From: Streptomyces sp. LBL
GTDB taxonomy: Bacteria; Actinomycetota; Actinomycetes; Streptomycetales; Streptomycetaceae
Reading direction: 5' to 3'
NCBI RefSeq assembly: GCF_029893585.1
Contig: NZ_JARXYX010000051.1
Span: 1 to 54,807, forward strand
Length of the DNA stretch: 54,807 nt
Shown here: positions 24,821 through 33,150 of the stretch, in pieces
Layout of the letters: the number at the start of each line of letters is the position of its first letter
How positions within the stretch are numbered: the first letter of the stretch is position 1
Made by a program: the position numbers and the translations under genes
Notes under the pieces: generated by a model
What the model saw: only the letters and a program-made list of their open reading frames with translations
What the model was told of the DNA's origin: nothing
Databases searched by the model: none

Positions 24821-25303
24821 TCAGTCGGCCTTGGGCCAGTTCTCCGCGTCGAACATCCAGCGCTGCTTCTCCAGCTCGGCGGTGATGGTGATCAGCAGGT
24901 CCTGGGTGACCGGGTCGGCCTTCTCGGTCGCCTCGATACGTTCACGCAGTCGCCCGATGGCCGCATCCAGGGCCTCGACCATCACCCCGACGACGTCGGT
25001 GTCCCGCACCCAGCCGTCCTTCGGGCTCGGCAGCGTGAATGCCGACGCGACGGTCTCCGGCCGCCCGTCCGGCGGCAGGCCGAGCGCCGCCGAGCGCTCC
25101 GCCACCGTGTCGGAGAAATCACGGGCGGCCGACACCAGCTCGTCCAACTGCAGATGGATCGAGCGGAAGCGGGGCCCCACAAGGTTCCAGTGGGCCTGCT
25201 TCCCGACCAGGGAGAGCCCGAGAAGATCCACCAGGGTGCTCTGCAGCGAGTCCCCGACCACCTGCCGGGCGGATTCGGGAATCGTGCTCTTCACGACAGT
25301 CAT
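24821..25303 (-). CDS. Dps-family ferritin-like protein
   Basis: A 160-residue Dps protein that stores iron and protects DNA. The ferroxidase site is visible as His38 (HWNLVG), His50 and Asp54/Glu55 (SIHLQLDEL) and the next helix (ARDFSDTVAERSAALG). The C-terminal helix LITITAELEKQRWMFDAENW is typical. The ATG at 25303 overlaps the stop of the upstream WhiB-like gene by four bases, so the two are translationally coupled. This links an iron-sulfur redox regulator with an iron-storage protein. Confidence 0.92.
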   Translation of the reverse strand: MTVVKSTIPESARQVVGDSLQSTLVDLLGLSLVGKQAHWNLVGPRFRSIHLQLDELVSAARDFSDTVAERSAALGLPPDGRPETVASAFTLPSPKDGWVRDTDVVGVMVEALDAAIGRLRERIEATEKADPVTQDLLITITAELEKQRWMFDAENWPKAD

Positions 25304-25557
25304 GCGATGCTTTCCCTTCTTACGCCGGTTCCGGCCGTACGGAGCAGTGCGTCCCGTTCCACCTCGCCGGTTCCGCCCCACACGCCCGAGGTCTGCCCGC
25401 TGCCCAGCGCGAACTCCAGACATCGGTGAACCACCGAGCAGCGGGCGCAGACACGTTTGGCGGCCGCGGTCTCCCGCAGCGCCGGCCCGGTCGTGCCCAC
25501 GGGAAAGAACAACTCGGGGTCCTCTCCGACGCAGGCAGCACTGCGCAGCCACTCCAT
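25300..25557 (-). CDS. WhiB-like (Wbl) iron-sulfur transcriptional regulator
   Basis: An 85-residue Wbl protein with the four cluster-binding cysteines at 9, 37, 40 and 46 (AACVGEDPELFFP and CARCSVVHRC), and the GVWGG turn followed by a charged C-terminus. Wbl proteins bind a [4Fe-4S] cluster, respond to redox or NO and act with sigma factors. The ATG at 25557 gives the usual MEW start; a TTG at 25590 would add 11 residues. No obvious ribosome-binding site precedes either, so the message may be leaderless. It overlaps dps by four bases. Confidence 0.92.
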   Translation of the reverse strand: MEWLRSAACVGEDPELFFPVGTTGPALRETAAAKRVCARCSVVHRCLEFALGSGQTSGVWGGTGEVERDALLRTAGTGVRRESIA

Positions 25558-25622
25558 AGCAGCGCGGGTGCCCAGGGCGAACTGGTGCAAACACGTCAGG
25601 GAAACGCCTCACAGGTGATGCC

Positions 25623-25700
25623 TCAGCCTGTGAGCACCTCGTCCAGGAAGCGCGTCACGTCCGCGAAGACCAGCGCCTTGTCCGTCTCGTGCAAATCTGC
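25623..25700 (-). pseudogene. Possible 3' relic of an unidentified gene
   Basis: Minus-strand frame HETDKALVFADVTRFLDEV followed by LTG and a stop reads like the end of a real protein (an alpha/beta hydrolase tail is one possibility). The sequence upstream of it in this frame is only a 15-bp tandem repeat with no credible start. It may be a gene tail cut off when the repeat formed. Weak evidence. Confidence 0.25.
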
Positions 25701-25739
25701 ACACCGGCCATCTGCACACCGGCCATCTGCACACCGGCC
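25695..25739. repeat. Three perfect 15-bp tandem units
   Basis: ATCTGCACACCGGCC occurs three times in a row, about 58 bases upstream of the TauE-type gene. It sits between a possible gene relic and the promoter region of the exporter. Confidence 0.92.
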
Positions 25740-25796
25740 ACCTGACGAGACCCTCCTTACGGCTCCCGGTTCCTTGCACATAGCATCGGTGTTCGC

Positions 25797-26570
25797 ATGA
25801 ACACGATGACCCTCTGGCACATCTCCGGCTGGGAGTTCGCCGCCCTCGCCTTCGCCGCTCTGCTTGTCGGCTTCTCCAAGACGGCCGTCAGCGGGGCCAA
25901 CACCGTCAGCCTGGCGATCTTCGCGGCGGTTCTGCCCGCCCGCGCCTCCACCGGCGTCCTGCTGCCCGTACTGATCGCCGGGGACGTTCTCGCCGTGCTC
26001 ACCTACCGTCGGCACGCGCACTGGCCCACCCTGTGGCGGCTGTTCCCGGCGGTCGCGGTGGGCGTGGTCGCCGGCACGCTGTTCCTGGTGTGGGCGGACG
26101 ACGGGATCGTCCGCACGTCGATCGGCGCGATCCTGCTGCTGATGGCCGGGGTGACGGTGTGGCGTCGCCGCACCGCCGCCGCGGAGGGAAAGCCGGACAC
26201 GGTCGCCACCCGCACGGGCCGCGCCAAGGCCCGCTCGTACGGCGTCCTCGGCGGCTTCACCACGATGGTCGCCAACGCGGGCGGCCCGGTGATGTCGATG
26301 TATCTCCTTTCCGCGGGCTTCCGCAAGCTCGGCTTCCTCGGGACCTCCGCCTTCTTCTTCCTGATCGTCAATGTGTCGAAGGTGCCGTTCAGCTTCGGCC
26401 TCGGCCTCATCGACGGCCACTCGCTGCTCCTCGACGCGGCGCTCCTGGTGTTCGTCGTGCCCGGCGCGTTCCTCGGTAAATGGGCTGTGCACCGGATCAA
26501 CCAGCGCTTGTTCGAGCAACTGGTGATCGCGGCGACGGTGGTGGGCGGCGTGCAGCTACTGGTCCGCTGA
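25797..26570 (+). CDS. TauE/SafE family sulfite/anion exporter
   Basis: A 257-residue membrane protein with about eight hydrophobic segments in two repeats, as in TauE/SafE. Landmarks are AALLVGFSKTAVSGANTVSLAIF in the first half and GFTTMVANAGGPVMSMYLLSAG in the second, which are the paired conserved motifs of the family. It probably exports sulfite, sulfoacetate or a related organic anion. It is the only gene in its transcription unit; downstream lies a long minisatellite. Confidence 0.88.
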   Translation: MNTMTLWHISGWEFAALAFAALLVGFSKTAVSGANTVSLAIFAAVLPARASTGVLLPVLIAGDVLAVLTYRRHAHWPTLWRLFPAVAVGVVAGTLFLVWADDGIVRTSIGAILLLMAGVTVWRRRTAAAEGKPDTVATRTGRAKARSYGVLGGFTTMVANAGGPVMSMYLLSAGFRKLGFLGTSAFFFLIVNVSKVPFSFGLGLIDGHSLLLDAALLVFVVPGAFLGKWAVHRINQRLFEQLVIAATVVGGVQLLVR

Positions 26571-26607
26571 GCCGACGGACAGCCGGCGGTGGACGCTGGA
26601 CGACCGG

Positions 26608-26750
26608 CCCCCCCCACCAGCCACGGCCGCCCCCACCAGCCACGGCCGCCCCCCCCACCAGCCACGGCCGCCCCCCACCAGCCACGGCCGCCCCCCACCA
26701 GCCACGGCCGCCCCCACCAGCCACGGCCGCCCCCCACCAGCCGCGGCCGT
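26608..26750. repeat. Minisatellite, seven units of about 20 bp
   Basis: CACCAGCCACGGCCG plus a C-tract of variable length (4-8) is repeated seven times, with one base change in the last unit. It fills the gap between the convergent exporter and ligase genes (26571-26811), which holds no other feature. Variable C-tracts suggest slippage. Confidence 0.92.
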
Positions 26751-26811
26751 CCCCGACCGCCTCCGCACCGCCCGCACTCACTGACTCACCGTAGAACCAC
26801 CGGCTGTACTA

Positions 26812-28302
26812 CTAGACGAACTGATTGCCGTCCGCGCGGAGCTGCCTGCGCAGGATCTTGCCGTTCCCGTTTCGGGGCAACGCGTCCAACCACACGACGT
26901 CGTGCGGGACCTTGTACCAGGACAGGCGGGACTGGGAGAGATCGACCAGCTCGGCGGCCAGGGCATCGGTGTCGGCGCTTTCACCCGCCCCGGTATCGGG
27001 GACAGCCACCACATACGCGCGCAGACTCGTGTCCCCGGCCGGACGCCGCGCGGCGCTGACTGCCGCTTCAAGCACCCGCGGGTGGCTCTCGAGGAGCCGC
27101 TCGACCTCGCCCGGCACCACGTTCTGCCCGCCGATCACCTCGACGTCGTCGAGCCGGCCGTGCACGTGCACGACTGCGTCCTCATCGATCGACGCCAGAT
27201 CCCCGGTCGGCCACCAGGTGTCGGTCAGCTGATGGGGACCGGGGCTGCTCCCCCGGGGAACGCCGCGAGCGACGAAGGGCACGCGTATGTGCAACTCACC
27301 CCGCTGTCCCGCGGGCAACGTGTCACCGCCGGCGTCGACAACGCGCACCGGCCGGTCCGGGAACGCTCGCCCGACTGCCGAGGGCAGGCCGTACGCGGCC
27401 GGCTGGCCGACAGCGATGCCGCCGAGCTCGGTCGAGCCGTAGGTGTTGACCAGCCGCTCCCCGAGGATCGGCACCAACTGCTCGCGCAGCCGAGCCGAGA
27501 GCACCTCCCCCGCGCACATCACCCGCTGAAGCCGGCCAAGCCCCTCGGCGCCACCGGGCTCGATCAGCAGCCGCGCCAGGAAGCTCGGCTGCGCGAACAG
27601 GGTCGTGACCTGGTGACGGCGCATGAGCTCGACCGCTGCCGCGGGGGTCGCACGCGGACGCGAGAGCACGGCGGTCTGCCCGGTTTCGAGCGTGGTGAAC
27701 AGTGAGACGTGCAGTCCGCCCCGGAAATACATCCGCGACACCGACAGCCCGACAGCCCCCGGACCGGCGTCCCGGTACTGGTCGCGCTCGCTGATGAAGT
27801 TGTTGTGGAGGAAAAAGCACAGTTTCGGCGCGCCCGTGGTGCCGGAGGTGAAGAGAGCGACTGCCGGCGCCTCCCCGCCATCGGCGAACCGGGTGTCCGG
27901 CTCTCCGGCGACCAGCGGTTCGACCCTGGTGGTCGGGGCCAGCCCCGCGGTGTCGAGCCATCCGGCGGTGTCCGGGTCGACGACCGCCAGCGCCGGCTCC
28001 GCCGTCGCCACGTCCCGGGTCAGGTCCTCCCGACTCATCTGGACGTTGACCGGTACCGCGACGAGGCCGGCCTGCCAGGCCCCGAGCAGGCACCAGACCA
28101 TCTCCATGCTGTCGGGCAGGGCGAGCAGGACCCGGTCGCCACGGCGTAACCCCGCAGCCCGGTATCCGCTCGCGACCCGCGCCGCACCGTCGAAGACCTG
28201 GTCGAAGGTCCAGGCGCGGTCGTCGACCAGGAAGGCAACCCGGTCACCCCACCCCTGGTCACGGACATGCTCAGCGAAATGCTGCGTCACGTTTTCTGAC
28301 AT
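26812..28302 (-). CDS. Class I adenylate-forming enzyme (acyl/aryl-CoA ligase type)
   Basis: A 496-residue AMP-binding enzyme. The P-loop-like motif is TSGTTGAPK (152-160); NTYGSTELGG, TGDLA, the hinge HVHGRLDDVEVIGGQNVVP and the C-terminal catalytic lysine in RNGNGKILR are intact. Overall it resembles benzoate- or cinnamate-type CoA ligases and stand-alone activating enzymes. ATG at 28302 is preceded by AAGGAG about 12 bases away; an alternative ATG at 28314 lies directly on the ribosome-binding site. It is a single gene with no pathway partners beside it, so the acid it activates is unknown. Confidence 0.85.
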   Translation of the reverse strand: MSENVTQHFAEHVRDQGWGDRVAFLVDDRAWTFDQVFDGAARVASGYRAAGLRRGDRVLLALPDSMEMVWCLLGAWQAGLVAVPVNVQMSREDLTRDVATAEPALAVVDPDTAGWLDTAGLAPTTRVEPLVAGEPDTRFADGGEAPAVALFTSGTTGAPKLCFFLHNNFISERDQYRDAGPGAVGLSVSRMYFRGGLHVSLFTTLETGQTAVLSRPRATPAAAVELMRRHQVTTLFAQPSFLARLLIEPGGAEGLGRLQRVMCAGEVLSARLREQLVPILGERLVNTYGSTELGGIAVGQPAAYGLPSAVGRAFPDRPVRVVDAGGDTLPAGQRGELHIRVPFVARGVPRGSSPGPHQLTDTWWPTGDLASIDEDAVVHVHGRLDDVEVIGGQNVVPGEVERLLESHPRVLEAAVSAARRPAGDTSLRAYVVAVPDTGAGESADTDALAAELVDLSQSRLSWYKVPHDVVWLDALPRNGNGKILRRQLRADGNQFV

Positions 28303-28539
28303 ACCTGGGGACATCTCCTTCACAAGGCAACTTTCCGCATGGTGTCGCTCACGGCCGCGCGTCAACCCTCAGCACGTGAGGACCGGCAGTACCCTAACGA
28401 CGCGTTGCTGCCACCGAGTTCGAGGGGTCGCTGCTCCCGGGTGACGGTGGGTGCGCATACTTGCCATCGCCCTCGTCGCCGCCGTCCAAAGCGGGCCGGC
28501 ACATACCGCCGCCCCACCCGGAACTCGTAGGCTCTCGCC

Positions 28540-29286
28540 ATGTCCCCGCACGTCCTCATCCTCGGCGGCACCGGCGAGGCCCGTGAGCTGGCCGCCGCGC
28601 TCTTGGCGCACGGGGGTGTCCGCGTCACCACCTCGCTCGCCGGGCGCGTGGCGCGGCCGGGGGCGATCACGGGCGAGGTCCGGATCGGGGGTTTCGGCGG
28701 ATCGGACGGTCTGACCGACTGGCTGCGCGAGCAGCACGTGGACGCACTCGTCGACGCCACTCACCCCTTCGCCGAGACGATCACGGCGAATGCGGCGCGG
28801 GCCACGGCGGCGACCGGTGTCCCGGCGGTGGTGCTGCGCCGCCCCGGCTGGCAGCCCGGCCCCGGGGACCGCTGGCACTCCGTCGCCTCCCTGGCCGAGG
28901 CCGCGGACCTGCTGCCGCGACTCGGTCGCCGGATTTTCCTGACCACCGGCCGTATGGGCCTTGCCGCCTTCGCCCACGTCACGGACCGCCACTTCGTCGT
29001 ACGGTCCGTGGAACCGCCCCAGCCGCCGATGCCACCGCACACCGAAGTGCTCCTGGCCCGCGGCCCGTTCACGGTCGCCGACGAGTCGACCCTCTTCCAC
29101 GACCACCGCATCGAGGTCCTGGTCACCAAGGACAGCGGGGGCCGGGCCACCTCCGCCAAACTCACCGCAGCCCGCGACCTGCGCCTGCCGGTCGTGATCG
29201 TCCGCCGTCCGCCCCTTCCGGACGGCGTCACCACGGCACCCGACGTCAGCGGAGTCCTGTCGTGGCTGGGCCTCGCCCCGCAGTGA
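28540..29286 (+). CDS. cobK: Precorrin-6A (cobalt-precorrin-6A) reductase
   Basis: A 248-residue CobK/CbiJ-type enzyme that uses NADPH to reduce a ring double bond during corrin formation. The N-terminal LILGGTGEARELAAAL, the internal DATHPFAETIT, FLTTGRMGL and VTKDSGG segments are the family signatures. It ends opposite cobF with a 154-base gap that holds a direct repeat of GACGGCCGCGTGCGCGAC. Its presence with CobF shows a corrin biosynthesis gene pair; other cob genes are not in the window. Confidence 0.93.
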   Translation: MSPHVLILGGTGEARELAAALLAHGGVRVTTSLAGRVARPGAITGEVRIGGFGGSDGLTDWLREQHVDALVDATHPFAETITANAARATAATGVPAVVLRRPGWQPGPGDRWHSVASLAEAADLLPRLGRRIFLTTGRMGLAAFAHVTDRHFVVRSVEPPQPPMPPHTEVLLARGPFTVADESTLFHDHRIEVLVTKDSGGRATSAKLTAARDLRLPVVIVRRPPLPDGVTTAPDVSGVLSWLGLAPQ

Positions 29287-29312
29287 CCGACGGCCGCGTG
29301 CGCGACGTACGT

Positions 29313-29340
29313 CATTGACGGCCGCGTGCGCGACGACGTC
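29313..29340. repeat. Second unit of a direct repeat between cobK and cobF
   Basis: GACGGCCGCGTGCGCGACG occurs at about 29289-29307 and again at about 29317-29335, separated by ten bases. It is a two-copy direct repeat in the convergent gap and has no obvious hairpin. Confidence 0.6.
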
Positions 29341-29440
29341 ATTTCTGACGTCCTTGCGCGCGCCCTGCATGACGGACGGACGGGTGAACGGATCAACGGG
29401 CGAACGGGCGACGGCTGCAGGAGCGCCCTACCCGTGTGCC

Positions 29441-30211
29441 TCAGCCCTGGGAACGCCGACGCAGCAGATACGTGTCCATGATCCAGCCCTTGCGCTCCCG
29501 CGCCTCGGCGCGCAGCCGCTCGATACGGGGCGCGGCCTCGGCGATCGGACCGGCGGCGAGGATCTCGTCCGGCGTCCCTATGTAGGCACCCCAGTAGATG
29601 TCCATGTCCTGGTCGGCGTACTGCCGGAAGGTCTGGTGGGCGTCGAGCATCACGACCACGTCGTCCACCCCCTCGGGGAAGCCCTCGGCGAGTCGCCGGC
29701 CGGTGGTGATCTGCACGGGCCGGGCGACGCGGTTCAGTCCGGTGCGGTGCCGGGCGACCAGCGCCGAGACACTGCTGATCCCGGGCACGACGTCGTACGT
29801 GAAGTCCACCTCGCCCCGGTCGAGGATCTCCTCCAGGATGCCGATCGTGCTGTCGTACAGCGCGGGATCCCCCCAGACCAGGAACGCGCCGCTCTCGTCC
29901 GCGCCCAGCTCGTCGGCTATCAGCCGCGCGTAGATCTCCGCACGGGCGCTGCGCCAGTCCCCGACGGCAGGGGAATACGCGGCGCCGCCTGCCGCCCGGT
30001 CGCGCTCCGGGTCACGCGCCTCGACCACGCGATACGCCCCCTCCGGCACATGCGTGTCGAGCATGTCCCGGCGCAGCCGCACGAGGTCCGCCTTCACCTC
30101 GCCCTTGTCCAGGACGAAGAACACGTCCGTGCTCCTCAGGGCCTTGACCGCCTGCAGGGTCAGTTGGTCGGGGTCGCCCGCGCCGATACCGATGACATGA
30201 ATCTTTCGCAC
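29441..30211 (-). CDS. cobF: Precorrin-6A synthase (deacetylating)
   Basis: A 256-residue SAM-dependent tetrapyrrole methyltransferase. HVIGIGAGDPDQLTLQAVKAL at the N-terminus binds SAM; LVWGDPALYDSTIGILEEI and VVPGISSVSALVARH are the CobF-specific versions of family motifs. It methylates C-1 and removes acetate in the aerobic corrin pathway. The GTG at 30211 starts the fold precisely (VRKIHVIGIG). A much longer open frame upstream is read-through across DUF309 and the tRNA and is not coding. Confidence 0.93.
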   Translation of the reverse strand: MRKIHVIGIGAGDPDQLTLQAVKALRSTDVFFVLDKGEVKADLVRLRRDMLDTHVPEGAYRVVEARDPERDRAAGGAAYSPAVGDWRSARAEIYARLIADELGADESGAFLVWGDPALYDSTIGILEEILDRGEVDFTYDVVPGISSVSALVARHRTGLNRVARPVQITTGRRLAEGFPEGVDDVVVMLDAHQTFRQYADQDMDIYWGAYIGTPDEILAAGPIAEAAPRIERLRAEARERKGWIMDTYLLRRRSQG

Positions 30212-30300
30212 ACCTTGAGTCTGCCCCACGGCACTGACAACGCGATCAGCGAGTCCGTCTCGATGGATTTCGGTCCGTCTCGGTGGATGCCGGTCCGCCC

Positions 30301-30828
30301 CTACGACGCCTCCCGCCCCCGAAGCAGCGGCGCCCGAGCCCCCGCGTCCACGCTTCCACCGTCTCCCTCCACGTCCTCCGCCAACCCCCGCGCCCAGGTC
30401 GCCAAGCCCGCCAGGTCCATGTCGTACGGCCGCCGGCGCCCGTACTCGGACGCCCACTCCGTCACGGCACCCGCACCGCGTCGCAGCAGTCGCGCGCCGC
30501 CCGGCACATTGCCCCGGGCGGCGTGGGTGAGGCCCACGGCGAGCTGGGCGAGGCCGCGCCACAGCTCGCGTTCTGCCTCGGGGCCCGCCTTCCACGCGTC
30601 CTCGAACACCTCGTGGGCGTGGAACGGCTTGCCCGCGTCCAACAGCGCCTGCGCCTCGGCGACGCTCTGCTCCGGGGTGCGGACGACCCCTTCGGGCTGT
30701 CGCTCCACGCCGTCCGTGCCGTACGGCAGCGGCCGCCCCAGTCCGTCCCGGGGCCGGGCGTTGCGGGCCCGCCCCTCGTGGTCCCGGTCCCGTGCGCCGG
30801 TCTGCCGTCCTGCGGATGCACTGCCCAT
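30301..30828 (-). CDS. DUF309 family protein
   Basis: A 175-residue protein with the DUF309 core: AQALLDAGKPFHAHEVFEDAWKAGPEAERELWRGLAQLAVGLTHAARGN, where HAHEVFEDAW is the conserved HxxxE(D)xW motif. The N-terminal 55 residues are basic and low in complexity. The ATG at 30828 is the most sensible start. Function of the family is unknown. The gene lies head to head with tRNA-Pro copy 2 and 89 bases upstream of cobF, possibly in one unit. Confidence 0.85.
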   Translation of the reverse strand: MGSASAGRQTGARDRDHEGRARNARPRDGLGRPLPYGTDGVERQPEGVVRTPEQSVAEAQALLDAGKPFHAHEVFEDAWKAGPEAERELWRGLAQLAVGLTHAARGNVPGGARLLRRGAGAVTEWASEYGRRRPYDMDLAGLATWARGLAEDVEGDGGSVDAGARAPLLRGREAS

Positions 30829-30956
30829 ACGCCGATTGTGCCGCGCCCGGCACCACGGCGGCCTCGGCCACCCCGACGCCCCGCCCTTCGAGAAGGCCTC
30901 CGACGTGCGGTAAAGTGCTGTTCGCAGGTTGCCGCGGCTCACCGCGGGAAGCGCAT

Positions 30957-31030
<74 letters not shown>

Positions 31031-31051
31031 CTGGAGAGAGTCGCAGGTCAG

Positions 31052-31083
31052 AGGCCATTTCAGAGAATCTGAAATGGCCTTTT
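31052..31083 (+). terminator. Intrinsic terminator after tRNA-Pro copy 2
   Basis: AGGCCATTTCAG, a five-base loop, and CTGAAATGGCCT followed by TTT form a perfect 12-base stem with a short T-run. It terminates the tRNA and, on the other strand, would terminate a convergent gene such as an integrase. Confidence 0.9.
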
Positions 31084-31112
31084 GATCATTTTGGGGAACC
31101 ATCTGGGGACAA
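31080..31112. other. Possible integration scar (integrase 3'-end-like segment)
   Basis: TTGATCATTTTGGGGAACC and ATCTGGGGAC follow the terminator; almost the same text (TTGATCATTCTTGGGGACC then AGTTGGGGAC) follows the third tRNA-Pro copy. On the minus strand it reads as a short MVPQ/VPNWSP-type tail, like the C-termini of actinobacterial tyrosine integrases that sit beside their target tRNA. No integrase body remains. The reading is an inference from pattern. Confidence 0.4.
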
Positions 31113-31131
31113 AGCCTGCTGAAGAGGCCCG

Positions 31132-31162
31132 TGGCGCACCTTGACCCGGTCAAGGTGCGCCA
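31132..31162. repeat. Perfect 15-bp palindrome
   Basis: TGGCGCACCTTGACC, one C, and GGTCAAGGTGCGCCA form an almost gapless palindrome of 31 bases. It lies between the possible integration scar and a transposase relic. It may be the junction of two insertion-sequence ends, a resolution site or an operator; there is no gene directly beside it. Confidence 0.9.
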
Positions 31163-31199
31163 TGTGGCCCGTTGCCATGCCCGCAGTGCACCATTCAGA

Positions 31200-31640
31200 G
31201 GTCGTTCCCTTTATGCGCGGGCGGTGTGCTGGCCCCTGGTGTTGCCGGTGGAGTGGACCAGAATCCTGCGCAGCCGGTGGACGGGGTCGCGTTTGCACGG
31301 CCCGGCCATGACGTGGACGTCCTCCAGGACCCGGTAGGGCTCCCGCTGGTCGGCGGGGGTGTTCCGCTCGCGGTTGCGGTCGTTGACGTAGTCGACCGGG
31401 TGGATTCCACGTCCAGGTCGGCGTAGACCTCGGGCTTGACCTGGGCGGCCGGAAGCGGTGCCACGCAGTCGACCTTCGCGTCCAGCAGTGCGGTGATGTC
31501 CGGGTGGGAGACGAGTTTGGAGTCCGCGACCAGCAGGAAGTCCTTGCGGTCGGTGCTCGCAGCGGAGTACACCGCAGGCCTGACGGGAACGCGTCCCGGA
31601 TTCTCTGCCGAGACGTCGGCTGTGCGAAGCGGAGGGCCGG
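31200..31640 (-). pseudogene. IS1634-family transposase relic
   Basis: Minus-strand reading gives PVRPAVYSAAS, DRKDFLLVADSKLVSHPD and ITALLDAKVDCVAPLPAAQ, then after a frame change VDYVNDRNRERN, YRVLEDVHVMAGPCKRD and LRRILVHSTGNTRGQHTARA before a TAA stop. These are the middle-domain blocks of IS1634-type (IS4 superfamily) transposases. The catalytic N-terminal part and the C-terminus are missing and the frame is broken, so it is dead. It marks this spot, next to tRNA-Pro copy 2, as an old landing site for mobile DNA. Confidence 0.75.
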
Positions 31641-31784
31641 TCGTCTCTCCTCCCTTACGCAGTACGAGTGAATGACCGGATGGTTCCCTTCGGGGCCGGC
31701 GCCAGGTCTCTACGGTTTCTGAATGGATCCGGGGACTGCGGGGGGAGGCCCTGCGGGCGGGGGACCGGTGGAGAGGCGCACCTG

Positions 31785-32837
31785 ATGTCGGGGTTGAGGA
31801 AGTCGCCGGGTGTGCTCAGGCTCCGGGCGGGCTCCGGCCATCGGACCTGGGCACGTACCTGGGGCGTGGTCGGCGTGGCATGTCTCGTGGGAACAGTGCT
31901 GACGTTCGGCGGGTCGTGGGCCGCCGGGAGCGGGGCGGCGCGGATGGTGGCTTTTGGGCCGTCCACCGGTTGCTGGGGATTGGCGGCCTCCCTGATGCTC
32001 CGCGCGAGGGGAACGAGCGGACGGGTGCGGACGCGGCTGCTGCTGTTGGGGGGTTCCGCGGTAGCCGGAGGCGTGTACCGGGCAGCGGCCACCGTGCTGT
32101 CGGCTCAGCCTCCGGCTTCGGGACGGGACGCACGATCGTTGCTGGGTTCGGTGGTGGTGACCGGAGTGACGCTGACGGTCGGCCTGGGGATGGCCGGTCT
32201 GGTGGTCGCGGCCGATGCCGGTACAGGTCGGCACGTGTTGCTGCGGCGCGTGCTCGACGGGGTCGTCACAGCCGGGGCCGTGTTCACGACGGGATGGGTA
32301 CTGCTGCGGGGCGCCGGTGACGGCTGGCGGCTGGGGACAGGGATGGTCGGTCTCCTGTGGGTCGCGGAAGTCGTGTTCCTCAGTTTTCTGTTCTCCCTGC
32401 GCCGTCTTGTGCAGAGCGACCAGAGAGCCACCTTGTGGGTCGGGATCGTCGGGCTGTCCCTCATGCTGATCAGCGACACCCTGCGACTGTGGACGGTCGG
32501 CCCGCACAGCCCCGAGGCGATGTCCTGTCAGCTGGTCGACGTCTGCGCCACCGCGGGACTGCTGGTGGCCGCTGTCGGCCCTTGGGCGCCCGGCGGGGCG
32601 AGCGCCCTGGGCACCGCTCAGCCCACGCTGCGATGGGGGATAGAGGGTGCGGCGGCGTTCATTCCCCTGACGGTCTGCACGGCCACGGCGCTGGGATATG
32701 TGCTGGCTCCGACTGCCCGAGACCCGGTGCCGCTGTTGGTCGGCGGAACGGCACTGCTGAGCCTCTGGGCTCGCCAGAGGTTCCTGCCGAGGGAGAACGC
32801 CGACACCGCCCGCTCGGTCCGTCGCGACGGTCGGTAG
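31785..32837 (+). CDS. Multi-pass membrane protein of unknown function
   Basis: A 350-residue protein with about eight to ten hydrophobic segments (for example VVGVACLVGTVLTFGGSWAA, TGVTLTVGLGMAGLVVAA, GMVGLLWVAEVVFLSFLF, VGIVGLSLMLISDTLRL) joined by short charged loops. The layout recalls the N-terminal membrane sensor of some actinobacterial GGDEF/EAL proteins, but no output domain follows; the protein stops at residue 350 after a short basic tail. ATG at 31785 has GGAGAGG upstream. It follows a zone of mobile-element relics and could be a truncated remainder of a larger sensor. I do not recognise the family with confidence. Confidence 0.6.
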   Translation: MSGLRKSPGVLRLRAGSGHRTWARTWGVVGVACLVGTVLTFGGSWAAGSGAARMVAFGPSTGCWGLAASLMLRARGTSGRVRTRLLLLGGSAVAGGVYRAAATVLSAQPPASGRDARSLLGSVVVTGVTLTVGLGMAGLVVAADAGTGRHVLLRRVLDGVVTAGAVFTTGWVLLRGAGDGWRLGTGMVGLLWVAEVVFLSFLFSLRRLVQSDQRATLWVGIVGLSLMLISDTLRLWTVGPHSPEAMSCQLVDVCATAGLLVAAVGPWAPGGASALGTAQPTLRWGIEGAAAFIPLTVCTATALGYVLAPTARDPVPLLVGGTALLSLWARQRFLPRENADTARSVRRDGR

Positions 32838-32879
32838 AGCGGCAGGTGACGCCTGGAGAAAGAAGGAATGCACTCCTCC

Positions 32880-32906
32880 CCTCCTCGATATGAGAAGGCG
32901 AGGAGG
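32880..32906 (+). terminator. Hairpin after the membrane protein gene
   Basis: CCTCCTCG, an 11-base loop, and CGAGGAGG form an 8-base stem that extends imperfectly on both sides. It lies 43 bases after the stop codon. The rest of the gap to 33150 is unusually AT-rich around 32930-32955. It also contains a short plus-strand open stretch (33009-33095, GEFSVDQLAYQYGDIALRIV) with no start, possibly a gene relic. Confidence 0.45.
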
Positions 32907-33150
32907 CGAGGAGCGCATCCACGAAACAGTAGTTACTTCTGAAATAAAATAACCAGGACGCGAAACCCGGACACGGGGATCGGTGTGGCCCGCTGGTTCC
33001 GCTAGGGCGGCGAGGGCGGCGAGTTCTCCGTCGACCAACTCGCCTATCAGTACGGAGACATCGCCCTGCGGATCGTGGGCGCGCGGCCAGGCTGACGCCA
33101 ACGCCACAGTGAAGATGACATTGTTTCACGTTTACGTTACGGTCCCGCGC

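Noticed and set aside
26608..26750. Possible CRISPR array
   Set aside because: Units are contiguous without unique spacers and no cas genes are present; it is a minisatellite. The same applies to 50334-50477.
28303..29440. Cobalamin riboswitch near cobK/cobF
   Set aside because: No B12-box-like GCCACTG segment or suitable leader was seen; cobK has a short leader and cobF starts close to DUF309.
33009..33095. Short plus-strand frame GEFSVDQLAYQYGDIALRIV before the class II aldolase
   Set aside because: It reads protein-like but has a stop directly upstream and no start; kept only as a note in the gap description.
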